Shown here: positions 1-7,894 of the stretch, piece by piece
How positions within the stretch are numbered: position 1 is the first letter of the stretch
Layout: each line of letters begins with the position of its first letter
Source of the DNA: Fidelibacterota bacterium
GTDB lineage: Bacteria > Fidelibacterota > Marinisomatia > SCGC-AAA003-L08 > GCA-002704045
Length of the DNA stretch: 15,371 nt
Direction: 5' to 3'
Assembly: GCA_002704045.1 (NCBI GenBank)
Contig: PAFF01000045.1
Coordinates: 1 to 15,371 of the forward strand
Notes under the pieces: model-generated
Database searches by the model: none
What the model was told of the DNA's origin: nothing
The model's input: the letters and a program-made list of their open reading frames with translations, nothing else
Position numbers and translations under genes: made by a program

Positions 1-2
1 AT

Positions 3-506
3 TCTTTTTTAGATTTATCTAGAACTGAAGATTACTGGAAAAATATTGATGTTGTTTTCAATTGCATTGGAACTACTCGAAGTAGGGCAGGGGGTTCTAT
101 TCCTTTTATTGAAATAGAACACGGCATCTCTTTAGAAATTGCAAGAATGGCTGAAAGAGAAAGTATTGAATATATAAGCCTTGTTTCAGCTCAGGGAGCT
201 AATCACAATTCTTTTGCTGTAAATTTTATACACCCTTTGCTATACATTAAGACTATAGGTAGAAAAGAACAAACCATTGTTAAGGATCATAAATTTAAAT
301 GTGCTAGTATTTTTAAGCCAGGAATGCTAATTCGCCTACAGAAAAAGACCCCATTTTTTGAAAAAATTTCCGAGTTTTTTAATTTCGGGCTCCGAGTAGA
401 TATGCTTGCCAATGCTATGGTTAATGAATTTGAATTAAATTTTAACCAAAATAATAAAGGTAACTATTATTACATTGGCAACGAAGCTATTAAAAAATTA
501 ACTTAA
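3..506 (+). CDS. TIP30/HTATIP2-like NAD(P)-binding oxidoreductase, 5' end outside window
   Basis: The reading frame is open from the left edge, so the N-terminal third with the expected GxxGxxG nucleotide-binding motif is missing; 167 residues remain. The protein looks like an atypical short-chain dehydrogenase/reductase of the TIP30 (HTATIP2) type. The visible match is a CIGTTRSRAGG segment (TIP30 has CLGTTRGKAGA), then YISLVSAQGAN, then SIFKPGMLIR (TIP30 SVFRPGVLL) and a C-terminal NEAIKKL resembling TIP30 NKAIHDL. These proteins bind NADPH in the cytoplasm and their bacterial substrates are unknown. The SDR YxxxK catalytic pair seems not intact: the aligned stretch reads YIKTIG, with Ile where the Lys is expected. 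The first internal ATG, at 147, lies inside the conserved fold and is not the start. The gene ends tail to tail with the next gene, 4 bp apart. The family call is fairly sure; the biochemical role is not. Confidence 0.8.
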   Translation, partial: SFLDLSRTEDYWKNIDVVFNCIGTTRSRAGGSIPFIEIEHGISLEIARMAERESIEYISLVSAQGANHNSFAVNFIHPLLYIKTIGRKEQTIVKDHKFKCASIFKPGMLIRLQKKTPFFEKISEFFNFGLRVDMLANAMVNEFELNFNQNNKGNYYYIGNEAIKKLT

Positions 507-521
507 ATTATTATAATTTAA
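503..521. terminator. AT-only palindrome covering both convergent stop codons
   Basis: Bases 503-510 (TTAAATTA) are the exact reverse complement of 514-521 (TAATTTAA), with a 3-base loop. The stop codons of the two convergent genes, 504-506 on + and 511-513 on -, both fall inside. Read on the - strand it is followed after a few bases by a six-T run (complement of 492-497). It could act as a weak bidirectional terminator. It contains no GC pair, and such palindromes arise by chance in AT-rich DNA. Confidence 0.3.
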
Positions 522-1134
522 ATCCTATTTTTAAACCTATCGTTTTATTAGAATCAAAATATGGAGTATAAGCAAAGTTCAATTTCTTTCCATATTTGAA
601 TCTAACTTTATCTCTTTTATTTTTAATTGTTTTAATGCCATTTACATAATCATAGATGTAATCAAATATTAAAATTGAAATTCCTAAGCCAATTAATTCA
701 GATCCTTTTTTACTGGTTTTATGCAACTGTTTATAATAATATGTAATATCATCTCCTATTGAGCCTGTAGGAATCATTTCATATCTGATTTCTTTATCAG
801 TGCCTTGATTTATTGTGTATAGCTGATAAGGAGATTCTTGCCATTCATCTTCTTTACTTACAGATAAACCCAGCACTATTGAAGCAAGTCCTCCACAAGC
901 AATCATTCTCAATTTTTTAGCTGTTTTATAATCTCCAGCATAATGATGCATTGAGCCAGGGATTGGGATGGCAGATAATAAAAGACCCGTACTGATAGTT
1001 CTATTAAGATCTTGGTACTCTTCAAAGGTCATTTCTTGGGGTAGGGGATGTATTGGGTTTTCATTTAAAAAATCTCTGTTAAATTGATTGCTAAATAAAA
1101 AATTAAACGAAAATATTAACAAAATTATATACAT
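511..1134 (-). CDS. Unrecognised exported/membrane protein, 207 aa
   Basis: I do not recognise a named family. Residues 1-16 are hydrophobic and end in FLFSNQ, consistent with a Sec signal peptide or anchor. Two further hydrophobic stretches are seen at about 48-60 (containing AIPIPG) and 78-92 (a Gly/Ala/Leu segment), and a third at about 147-160. Between the first two is an IPGSMHHYAGDYKTA segment that recalls the PGxGxxYxGxxxxA motif of small membrane proteins such as the TM2/DUF5683 groups. The C-terminus alternates polar and hydrophobic residues (FAYTPYF, TIGLKIGFKL), which looks like final beta strands of an outer-membrane or periplasmic protein. A GGAG lies 7 bases before the ATG, which supports this start. 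It is transcribed divergently from leuS. The gene is probably real; function is unknown. Confidence 0.7.
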   Translation of the reverse strand: MYIILLIFSFNFLFSNQFNRDFLNENPIHPLPQEMTFEEYQDLNRTISTGLLLSAIPIPGSMHHYAGDYKTAKKLRMIACGGLASIVLGLSVSKEDEWQESPYQLYTINQGTDKEIRYEMIPTGSIGDDITYYYKQLHKTSKKGSELIGLGISILIFDYIYDYVNGIKTIKNKRDKVRFKYGKKLNFAYTPYFDSNKTIGLKIGFKL

Positions 1135-1230
1135 TTATAATCTCCATTGCTTGTTAAAACTTAATAAATAAATTAAATTTAATAAAGCTAAACTTAACAT
1201 TTAATTAAATTAAAAAATAAAAATTTATTA
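1135..1230. promoter_or_regulatory. Divergent intergenic region upstream of leuS
   Basis: These 96 bases separate two divergently transcribed genes, so promoters for both should lie here. The best + strand pair I see is TTGTTA (1151-1156), 17 bases, then TAAATT (1174-1179); the -10 element is poor and no confident assignment is possible. A perfect 10-bp palindrome, TTTAATTAAA, sits at 1200-1209, but in DNA this AT-rich it may be chance. No T-box-like leader or other structured leader is evident ahead of leuS. Confidence 0.3.
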
Positions 1231-3627
1231 GTGGACGAATACAATTTTAAAAAAATAGAAAGAAAATGGCAGGAAAAATGGAATGATCAATCCTTCATGG
1301 AAAATGGTTATTCAATAAGAGGTAAAAAATACTATTCATTAACTATGTTTAGTTATCCATCTGGAAGCAATCTTCATATTGGACACTGGTATAATTATGG
1401 ACCGGCTGATACTTTTTCTAGATTTAAAAGAATGTTAGGTTATGATGTTTTTCAGCCTCAAGGATTTGATGCATTTGGTTTGCCCGCTGAGAATTTTGCT
1501 ATTAAACATAATATTCATCCAGCAAAGAGTACCCAAAACAATATTGATACAATGAAATCTCAATTAGATAGTATTGGCGCATTGTATGATTGGCACAAAA
1601 CAGTAACGACAAGTCAAAAAGAGTATTATAGATGGACTCAGTGGCTGTTTTTAGAGCTTTATAAAAATAATTTAGCTTATCGAAAAAAAGCTACTGTTAA
1701 TTGGGATCCAATTGATCAAACTGTTTTGGCTAATGAACAAGTCCTAGCTGATGGAACTTCTGAAAGATCCGGAGCATTGGTTGAACAAAAACCATTAGAA
1801 CAATGGTTCTTCAAAATTACTAATTATGCGGATGAATTATTGTCTTTTGATCAAATTGATTGGCCTAAAAAAACAATTAGAATGCAGGAGCATTGGATAG
1901 GTAAGAGTGTAGGTGCAACTTTAAAGTTCAATATAGATAAATTTGATTATAATATTGAAGTGTTTACAACGAGACCTGATACTCTGTTTGGAGCAACCTA
2001 TTTAGTATTAGCTCCAGAGCATCCTCTAGTAAATAAAATTACAACTGATTCTCAGAAAGATGATATTTTGTCCTATGTTAAAGAAATATCAAAGAAAAAT
2101 GAATTACAAAGAACTGACCTCAATAAAGATAAAAGTGGTATTTTTACAGGATCGTATGCTATAAATCCAATAAATGGTAAAAATATACCTATTTGGATTG
2201 GTGACTATGTTTTAGCTGGTTACGGTTCAGGTGCTATAATGGCTGTTCCTGGACACGATGAAAGAGATTACGAATTTGCAAGAAAATACAAGTTAAGTAT
2301 TGTTCAAGTAGTAGATGGTCCAGATGTTGATATTGATAATGAAGCGTATTGTAAAGACGGAATAGTTATAAATTCAGACTTCTTAAATGGTTTGAGTACA
2401 AAAGACGCAAAAATTAAAATTATAGAGCATTTGGAAAAAAAGAATATTGGAAAATCAAAGATACAATTTAAGTTAAAAGACTGGCTAATATCCCGTCAAA
2501 GATATTGGGGAACACCTATTCCTATTGTTTATGACCCAGAAGGAAATCCTCATCCTGTTCCAGATGAACATTTGCCTTGGGAATTACCTGATGATGTTGA
2601 ATATAAACCTAAAGGTACATCTCCTCTAGGTACGTCTAATGAATTAATTGACAGAACTGAGAAAATTTTTGGTAAAGGTTGGAAACCTGAAATAGACACT
2701 ATGGATACTTTTGTATGTTCATCCTGGTATTATTTAAGATATCCTGATAACAAGAATACTAGCTCTCCATTTGACAAAAAAATTATAAATGATATTTTGC
2801 CTGTTGATATTTATATAGGCGGTGCTGAACACGCTACAATGCATTTATTATATGCTCGATTTGTTACAAAAGCATTAAGAGATTTAGGGTACCTAGACTT
2901 TGATGAACCGTTTAAAAAATTATATCATCAAGGTACTATTACTAAAGACGGTTCAAAAATGTCTAAATCTAAGGGTAATACTGTATCACCTGATCAATTT
3001 ATTGAAGAATATGGCTCTGATACTTTTCGTTGTTATTTAATGTTTATGGGCCCATTTGATGAAGGTGGAGATTGGAATGATAAAGGAATAAAAGGTATTT
3101 ACAGGTTTTTAAATAAGCTAATAAATATATGTAATAAGCCGAACACTGATACATCGGAACTAAAATTTCAAAAAATAATTCACAAAACAACAAAGGGTGT
3201 TACAGCAGATTTGAAAAAAATTAAGTTTAATACAGCAATAAGTAAAATTATGTCCTGTTTGAACGAATTAACATCAGCTAATTCATTATCATTAAAAGAG
3301 AAACATATCCTAATAAAATTAATTTCACCTTTTGCTCCACATTTAGCAGAAGAATTATGGGAAGAATTAAATGATAAAAATATATCTATTTTTAATCATT
3401 TTTGGCCAGAGCATGATGAAAATCTTGCATTAGATGACACTATTACGATAGCTATCCAAGTCAATGGTAAGCTTAGAGGCAATGTAGAGGTTGAAAAAGA
3501 TAAAGATAAAGATTCAATAATAGAATTATCGAAGCAAAATAAAAACGTATCCAAATTTTTGGATGGCAAATCAATTATAAAAGAAATATATGTACCAAGC
3601 AAGTTGGTTAACATTGTTGTAAAATAA
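1231..3627 (+). CDS. leuS: Leucyl-tRNA synthetase
   Basis: Class I aminoacyl-tRNA synthetase that attaches leucine to tRNA-Leu in the cytoplasm. The 798 residues show the family order: HIGH at 49-52 (LHIGH), the CP1 editing domain with TTRPDT at 246-251 and GAIMAVPGHDERD (the Asp that controls post-transfer editing), a leucine-specific insert before DTMDTFVCSSWY, KMSKS at 576-580, the anticodon-binding helices, and a C-terminal domain with QVNGKLRG and YVPSKLVNIVV. It is shorter than the E. coli enzyme (860). The zinc-site cysteines of the E. coli-type enzyme are absent: VNWDPIDQ replaces VNWCPNDQ, and no CxxC is left in either insert. The start is GTG; an in-frame stop at 1195 and no better start in between fix it. 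No Shine-Dalgarno sequence precedes it, only A/T runs. It is the first gene of the + strand run. Confidence 0.97.
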   Translation: MDEYNFKKIERKWQEKWNDQSFMENGYSIRGKKYYSLTMFSYPSGSNLHIGHWYNYGPADTFSRFKRMLGYDVFQPQGFDAFGLPAENFAIKHNIHPAKSTQNNIDTMKSQLDSIGALYDWHKTVTTSQKEYYRWTQWLFLELYKNNLAYRKKATVNWDPIDQTVLANEQVLADGTSERSGALVEQKPLEQWFFKITNYADELLSFDQIDWPKKTIRMQEHWIGKSVGATLKFNIDKFDYNIEVFTTRPDTLFGATYLVLAPEHPLVNKITTDSQKDDILSYVKEISKKNELQRTDLNKDKSGIFTGSYAINPINGKNIPIWIGDYVLAGYGSGAIMAVPGHDERDYEFARKYKLSIVQVVDGPDVDIDNEAYCKDGIVINSDFLNGLSTKDAKIKIIEHLEKKNIGKSKIQFKLKDWLISRQRYWGTPIPIVYDPEGNPHPVPDEHLPWELPDDVEYKPKGTSPLGTSNELIDRTEKIFGKGWKPEIDTMDTFVCSSWYYLRYPDNKNTSSPFDKKIINDILPVDIYIGGAEHATMHLLYARFVTKALRDLGYLDFDEPFKKLYHQGTITKDGSKMSKSKGNTVSPDQFIEEYGSDTFRCYLMFMGPFDEGGDWNDKGIKGIYRFLNKLINICNKPNTDTSELKFQKIIHKTTKGVTADLKKIKFNTAISKIMSCLNELTSANSLSLKEKHILIKLISPFAPHLAEELWEELNDKNISIFNHFWPEHDENLALDDTITIAIQVNGKLRGNVEVEKDKDKDSIIELSKQNKNVSKFLDGKSIIKEIYVPSKLVNIVVK

Positions 3628-3638
3628 AAAGGAAAACT

Positions 3639-5681
3639 ATGCAAAACAATCCACTATTATCAAAAAATAATGAACCATTCAATACCATTCCATTTAGCGA
3701 TATAAAAACTGAGCATTACTTGCCTGCTATTAAAAAGGGAATAGAGCTAAATGAAAAAGAGATTGATGAGATTGTAAATAACAGTGAGAAACCTAATTTT
3801 AAAAATACAATTTTAGCATTAGAAAAATCAGGAGAGTTGTTAGACAGTATTACAACAACATATTTTCACTTATTTGGATCAGAATCAGATTCTGAGTTTC
3901 AAAAATTAGCTAATGAAATTAGTCCAATGCTTGCAAAGCTCGAGAATGATATAAATCTTAATACAGAATTATTTGAAAAAGTTGAATTTGTATATGAAAA
4001 CCATTACTCTGATATGAATGCAGATGATAAAAAATTAACTGAAATCATCTATAAAGATTTTGTACGAAATGGTTCTAAGCTTAATGAGGACAAAAAGAAT
4101 AAACTACGTGAAATAGATAATAAATTATCTACTCTATCTCCTAAATTTGGTAATAACACTCTAAATGCTACAAATGCGTTCGAATTGTGGCTAGAAGAAT
4201 CTGATCTTGATGGTCTACCTGAAGTTAGTATTGAAATGGCTAAAGCCGCTGCAAAAGAAAAAGGCAATGAGAACCAATATCTTTTTACTTTGCATATGCC
4301 AAGTTATTTTCCCTTTATGAAATACTCAAAAAGAAGAGATTTAAGAGAAAAATTCATGAAAGCTATGAGTAGAAAATGCTACGGCGATAAATATGATAAT
4401 AGCCAATACGTAAAAGATATAGCATTTTTAAAACATCAAAGAGCTCAAATACTTGGATATGAAAATTTTGCTGACTATGTTCTTGAAAAAAGAATGGCAG
4501 AAAATCAAAAAAATATTTTTAATCTTTTAGACAATCTTTACGATTCATCTTATGATTTAGCAAAAAATGAGCTAGAAGATGTTAAGAAAATAGCTAAAGA
4601 TATGGATGGTATTGAAAAACTTGAAGTTTGGGATACTATGTATTACTCTGAAAAATTGAAAGAAAAGTTATATAATTTTAATGAAAGTGAGCTAAGGCCT
4701 TATTTTAAAGCAGAAAATGTTATTGATGGTATTTTTAAGGTTGCAAATAAACTTTATGGTTTAAATTTTGAAAAACTAAACAATATTCAAACCTATCATG
4801 ATGATATAAACGTATACCAGGTAACTGGAGATAAAAATGAACATATTGGATTACTATATGAAGATTTATACCCAAGGCCAGGTAAAAGATCTGGTGCTTG
4901 GATGAATGAGCTCAAATCACAGGGAATGAATTTTGATGGGCAAATTGAACGTCCTCACGTCACATTTACTTGTAACTTTACCAAATCTACTCCCACAAAA
5001 CCAGCTCTTTTATCATATGATGAAGTTAATACTGTTTATCACGAATTCGGACATTGTCTTCACGGTTTATTATCTGATTGTAAATATAAATCAACTGGTG
5101 GAACTTCTGTTTTTTGGGATTTTGTAGAGTTGCCATCTCAAATAATGGAAAATTGGTTAGACGAAAAAGAAACACTATCTTTATTTGCTTATCATTATGA
5201 GAGTGGCGATTTAATTCCTGAAGAATTAGTACAAAAAATAAAAAAATCTAAAAACTTTATGTCTGCTTCAATGTGTTTGAGACAATTATCTTTAGGTTAT
5301 CTAGATATGGCATGGTACGGCAAGCCAGTAGAGGTAGAAAATATTGAAGAGTTTGAAAATAAAACCTTAGAAAAAACATCTTTATTAGACCGAATACCAG
5401 GATCTACGATATCTTGTAATTTTGGTCATATTTTTGCTGGTGGATATTCTGCAGGTTATTATTCTTACAAATGGGCAGAGGTATTAGAAGCGGATGCATT
5501 TGAAAAATTCAAAGAAGATGGTATTTTTAATAAAGAAACAGCAAGTTCATTTAGAAAAAATATACTTTCTAAAGGTAATTTAGAGCATCCAATGAGACTG
5601 TATGAAAAATTTCGGGGTAGAGAACCAAAAGTCGATGCGTTAATTAAGAGAGATGGTTTAAAGGAGCTAAATGAAGCGTAA
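3639..5681 (+). CDS. dcp: M3 family peptidyl-dipeptidase (Dcp-like)
   Basis: Zinc metallopeptidase of family M3 that removes C-terminal dipeptides from short peptides. The 680 residues match the length of E. coli Dcp (about 681). The zinc site is H468-E-F-G-H472, with the third ligand E497 in DFVELPSQ, 29 residues after the first His, as in Dcp. Other family marks are NPLL at the N-terminus, RPGKRSGAWM before the active site, and GGYSAGYYSYKWAEVLEADAF near the C-terminus. There is no signal peptide, so it is predicted cytoplasmic, recycling peptides to amino acids. The start has a good AAGGA 5 bases upstream and lies 11 bases after leuS, so the two are probably cotranscribed. Its last codons overlap the next gene by 11 bases. 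Oligopeptidase A is the main alternative name; overall similarity favours Dcp. Confidence 0.93.
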   Translation: MQNNPLLSKNNEPFNTIPFSDIKTEHYLPAIKKGIELNEKEIDEIVNNSEKPNFKNTILALEKSGELLDSITTTYFHLFGSESDSEFQKLANEISPMLAKLENDINLNTELFEKVEFVYENHYSDMNADDKKLTEIIYKDFVRNGSKLNEDKKNKLREIDNKLSTLSPKFGNNTLNATNAFELWLEESDLDGLPEVSIEMAKAAAKEKGNENQYLFTLHMPSYFPFMKYSKRRDLREKFMKAMSRKCYGDKYDNSQYVKDIAFLKHQRAQILGYENFADYVLEKRMAENQKNIFNLLDNLYDSSYDLAKNELEDVKKIAKDMDGIEKLEVWDTMYYSEKLKEKLYNFNESELRPYFKAENVIDGIFKVANKLYGLNFEKLNNIQTYHDDINVYQVTGDKNEHIGLLYEDLYPRPGKRSGAWMNELKSQGMNFDGQIERPHVTFTCNFTKSTPTKPALLSYDEVNTVYHEFGHCLHGLLSDCKYKSTGGTSVFWDFVELPSQIMENWLDEKETLSLFAYHYESGDLIPEELVQKIKKSKNFMSASMCLRQLSLGYLDMAWYGKPVEVENIEEFENKTLEKTSLLDRIPGSTISCNFGHIFAGGYSAGYYSYKWAEVLEADAFEKFKEDGIFNKETASSFRKNILSKGNLEHPMRLYEKFRGREPKVDALIKRDGLKELNEA

Positions 5682-6714
5682 TCAAAAAAATCTATTAGGT
5701 GTTGCTATACTGATTATTTTTGTTAGTATTTACAACTATCAAACAAAATATGATAGTTATGATAATAATGAATTTATTAAAAATGTCTCCTTATCTTTAG
5801 AAAATAATCAAGAAATTATAATTTTTGAAAGTAAAAATCCATTTAACTTTTACGACATCTTGAACAATCTAGACAACGTATCAAGTCAAACTATATATGG
5901 CATCATCACGTATCCAGAAGATAAAAAAGATAAATATCCTATAGTTATAGGAGTTGCAGGAAGTGCAGGTTGGGGAGAGCATCATTATAAATATTTAGAC
6001 AGTTATAATGAAATAGGTATAGCAACATTAGCTTTACACAGTTTTGAAAGTAGGGGTGTAACCTCAACTGTTGGGGAGCAGGTATCGGCTACAATTCCAA
6101 TGGTAGTTCATGATGCATTTTCAGCCTTAAAAGCTTTAAACAGCAATAATAAAATAGATATTAATAAAGTTGGCATTACAGGTTGGAGTTTTGGTGGTGG
6201 TGTGTCATTATTTACTGGGTGGAAACCAATTATGGATAAATTAAGCCCTAATTTAAAATTTGCTGCTCATTTACCATTGTATCCTCCTTGTGTAGCTAAG
6301 CCTGACGTTCCTGAGTTTACTGATTCTCCAATACACATATTAATAGGAGAGTTAGATAATTGGGTACCAGCAGAACCTTGTGATTTATTAGTTACTGAAC
6401 TAAAAAAACTGAATTATGATAATATAGATATTACAATTTATGATAATGCTCATCATTCTTTTGATAGGACTATGAATTTAAAAATTGCTGATAGTGCTTA
6501 TAAATTAGAAAATTGTAGATTATCATTGAATGATCAAGGTGTAGTATCCACAGATACATTTATCAAAATACCAATGAAAAATTCTTTAATGCAAAAGATA
6601 GGTTTAATGTTTTGTGCAGAGAGAGGACCAACATGGGGAGGTAATGATATTGCGAGATCTCAATCTTTTGAGTTTGCAAAATCATTTTTTTCTATAAACT
6701 TATTAAATGATTAA
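5671..6714 (+). CDS. Membrane-anchored dienelactone-hydrolase-like alpha/beta hydrolase
   Basis: The 347 residues begin with a basic stretch and one hydrophobic segment (about 9-22, LGVAILIIFVSIY), so the enzyme is probably exported and held at the inner membrane by an N-terminal anchor. The alpha/beta-hydrolase triad is visible: nucleophile S173 in GWSFGGG, D229 in GELDNWVP, and His 261 or 262 in NAHHSFD. The layout with IVIGVAGSAGWGEHH for the oxyanion loop and paired cysteines near YPPC and AEPC fits the dienelactone hydrolase family (PF01738), in a long subgroup with an extra C-terminal segment; Ser replaces the Cys nucleophile of classical dienelactone hydrolases. The substrate cannot be read from sequence. 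ATG lies within the last codons of the dcp-like gene (11-base overlap) behind a strong AAAGGAG, which points to translational coupling. Confidence 0.85.
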   Translation: MKRNQKNLLGVAILIIFVSIYNYQTKYDSYDNNEFIKNVSLSLENNQEIIIFESKNPFNFYDILNNLDNVSSQTIYGIITYPEDKKDKYPIVIGVAGSAGWGEHHYKYLDSYNEIGIATLALHSFESRGVTSTVGEQVSATIPMVVHDAFSALKALNSNNKIDINKVGITGWSFGGGVSLFTGWKPIMDKLSPNLKFAAHLPLYPPCVAKPDVPEFTDSPIHILIGELDNWVPAEPCDLLVTELKKLNYDNIDITIYDNAHHSFDRTMNLKIADSAYKLENCRLSLNDQGVVSTDTFIKIPMKNSLMQKIGLMFCAERGPTWGGNDIARSQSFEFAKSFFSINLLND

Positions 6715-7486
6715 AAAATATTTAATTATATTTTTTTTACTATTCTCATGTTCTACAAATCTTGTTTATAAAAATCATCCTTTTAAAGACTACTATGATT
6801 TAAAAATTGGTAATTTGCCAGTTTTTCTAGTGGCTTCACACGATGGTGATATGAATCTTGAACCATTGGTTAGTGTTCGATCAGACTCACTCGCACCTAA
6901 TTACAATATCAAAAATGATATTAACACCAAAGAAATTCCAGATTTAATTTCTAGTTTCATATTTAAAAATATTCATTTAAAACCTTATAGCATTGTAAAT
7001 AATGTTCATAGAAAATATATTGATTTGAATAGAAATAGTAATCAAGCTTATGAAAATATACTAATGTCTGATTACTATGAAGAATATCATAAAAGTATTA
7101 ATGACCAAATAAATAATATTATAAATAAGCACGGAAGTTGTTTGTTAATAGATATACATGGTTTCTTTTCAAAATCTATTGATATCGTTCTAAGTACTAG
7201 AAATAACAACACATTATCAATATTAGGTCAAGAATTAATATTAACTAATAAAAATTCAATTTATAATAATTATATATTACAAGGTTACGATATAAATCTT
7301 AATGAACCATTTTATGGTGGCTATACTATAAAAAGTACAAAAGATAAGTCTTTGTACCCATATTTTTCATCGATACAAATTGAAATTGGAAGCACTATTA
7401 GATATGATGATGAAAAACTAAATCAATTTGTAGAAAACACAGCTAATAATATTATTAATTATTTGATAGAGGCCGGATACCAATAA
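6707..7486 (+). CDS. N-formylglutamate amidohydrolase-like lipoprotein
   Basis: Residues 1-15 form a lipoprotein signal peptide: two lysines, a hydrophobic core, and an LFSC lipobox with Cys15. The mature part shows the marks of the N-formylglutamate amidohydrolase family (PF05013, zinc-dependent amidohydrolases related to the carboxypeptidase fold): ASHDGD with H45, HRKYIDLNR (101-109), LLIDIHG with H151, then FYGGYTIKS and SSIQIEIG near the C-terminus. The classical enzyme HutG is cytoplasmic and works in histidine degradation; no hut genes are here and this copy is exported, so the substrate is probably another N-acyl or amide compound, perhaps in peptides or cell wall. The ATG overlaps the end of the previous gene by 8 bases (ATGATTAA) with no clear Shine-Dalgarno, suggesting coupled translation. 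Family fairly sure, substrate unknown. Confidence 0.78.
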   Translation: MIKKYLIIFFLLFSCSTNLVYKNHPFKDYYDLKIGNLPVFLVASHDGDMNLEPLVSVRSDSLAPNYNIKNDINTKEIPDLISSFIFKNIHLKPYSIVNNVHRKYIDLNRNSNQAYENILMSDYYEEYHKSINDQINNIINKHGSCLLIDIHGFFSKSIDIVLSTRNNNTLSILGQELILTNKNSIYNNYILQGYDINLNEPFYGGYTIKSTKDKSLYPYFSSIQIEIGSTIRYDDEKLNQFVENTANNIINYLIEAGYQ

Positions 7487-7523
7487 AACTTTACATAATA
7501 TATGTTATCGGCATTTTAAATAT

Positions 7524-7832
7524 TCAGTCAACTTGATTATTTGCCCATTTTGTATATTCATCATTAAGAGATTTTGATTTAACCAATATTATCTCTGGAG
7601 TTTCATAGTTGTGTTTCTTAAGAAGATAATCCTTAACTTTATCAATGTTGTTACTAAATGTTTTTATTATAATAATAATTTCATTGTCAGAGACAATTTT
7701 ATTTTTCCAATAATATGTTGATTTGATATTTTGAATAGCTTTAACACAAAAAGCTAATTTTTTATCTATTAGACCTTTTGATATCATGTTTGATTGATCT
7801 TCACTATTTACAGTTGTTAAAATAATAACCAT
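7524..7832 (-). CDS. cutA: CutA divalent-cation tolerance family protein
   Basis: A small 102-residue protein of the CutA1 family, a trimeric ferredoxin-like fold related in shape to PII proteins. Visible marks are the opening strand IILTTV, KKLAFCVKAIQNIKSTYYW (E. coli CutA has EKLAACVTLIPGATSLYYW), IIIIKT, and the C-terminal NYETPEIILV followed by YTKWANN. The family was linked to copper and other divalent-cation tolerance, but its molecular role is unsettled. It stands alone, converging with the lipoprotein gene and diverging from the symporter gene. An AGGA lies about 10 bases before the ATG. The stop is TGA, unlike most genes here. Confidence 0.93.
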   Translation of the reverse strand: MVIILTTVNSEDQSNMISKGLIDKKLAFCVKAIQNIKSTYYWKNKIVSDNEIIIIIKTFSNNIDKVKDYLLKKHNYETPEIILVKSKSLNDEYTKWANNQVD

Positions 7833-7894
7833 AACTATATCATCCTAATATTTATAAATTACAAGCGAATTTAAAACTTATTTTGGTAGAAATC
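7833..7894. promoter_or_regulatory. Divergent intergenic region between cutA and the symporter gene
   Basis: This 62-base gap lies between two divergent starts and should hold both promoters. It is almost wholly A/T and I see no pair of promoter elements that stands out, nor any operator-like repeat. Listed only because position demands promoter activity here. Confidence 0.25.

Noticed and set aside
147..149. ATG as the start of the TIP30-like gene
   Set aside because: The conserved CIGTTRSRAGG segment lies upstream in the same frame, so the gene begins before the window.
3396..5127. Frames of 60-80 codons on either strand inside leuS and the dcp-like gene
   Set aside because: They lie within confidently identified enzymes in other frames, show no family motifs and have ordinary antisense or shifted composition.
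7487..7523. Terminator between the lipoprotein gene and cutA
   Set aside because: Only a short ATAATAT/ATGTTAT near-palindrome without a T-run is present, too weak to call.
7883..7894. TTG start giving four more residues to the symporter
   Set aside because: The ATG at 7895 gives the usual short N-terminus (MNIKLHWQIL) of the family, and nothing like a ribosome binding site precedes the TTG.
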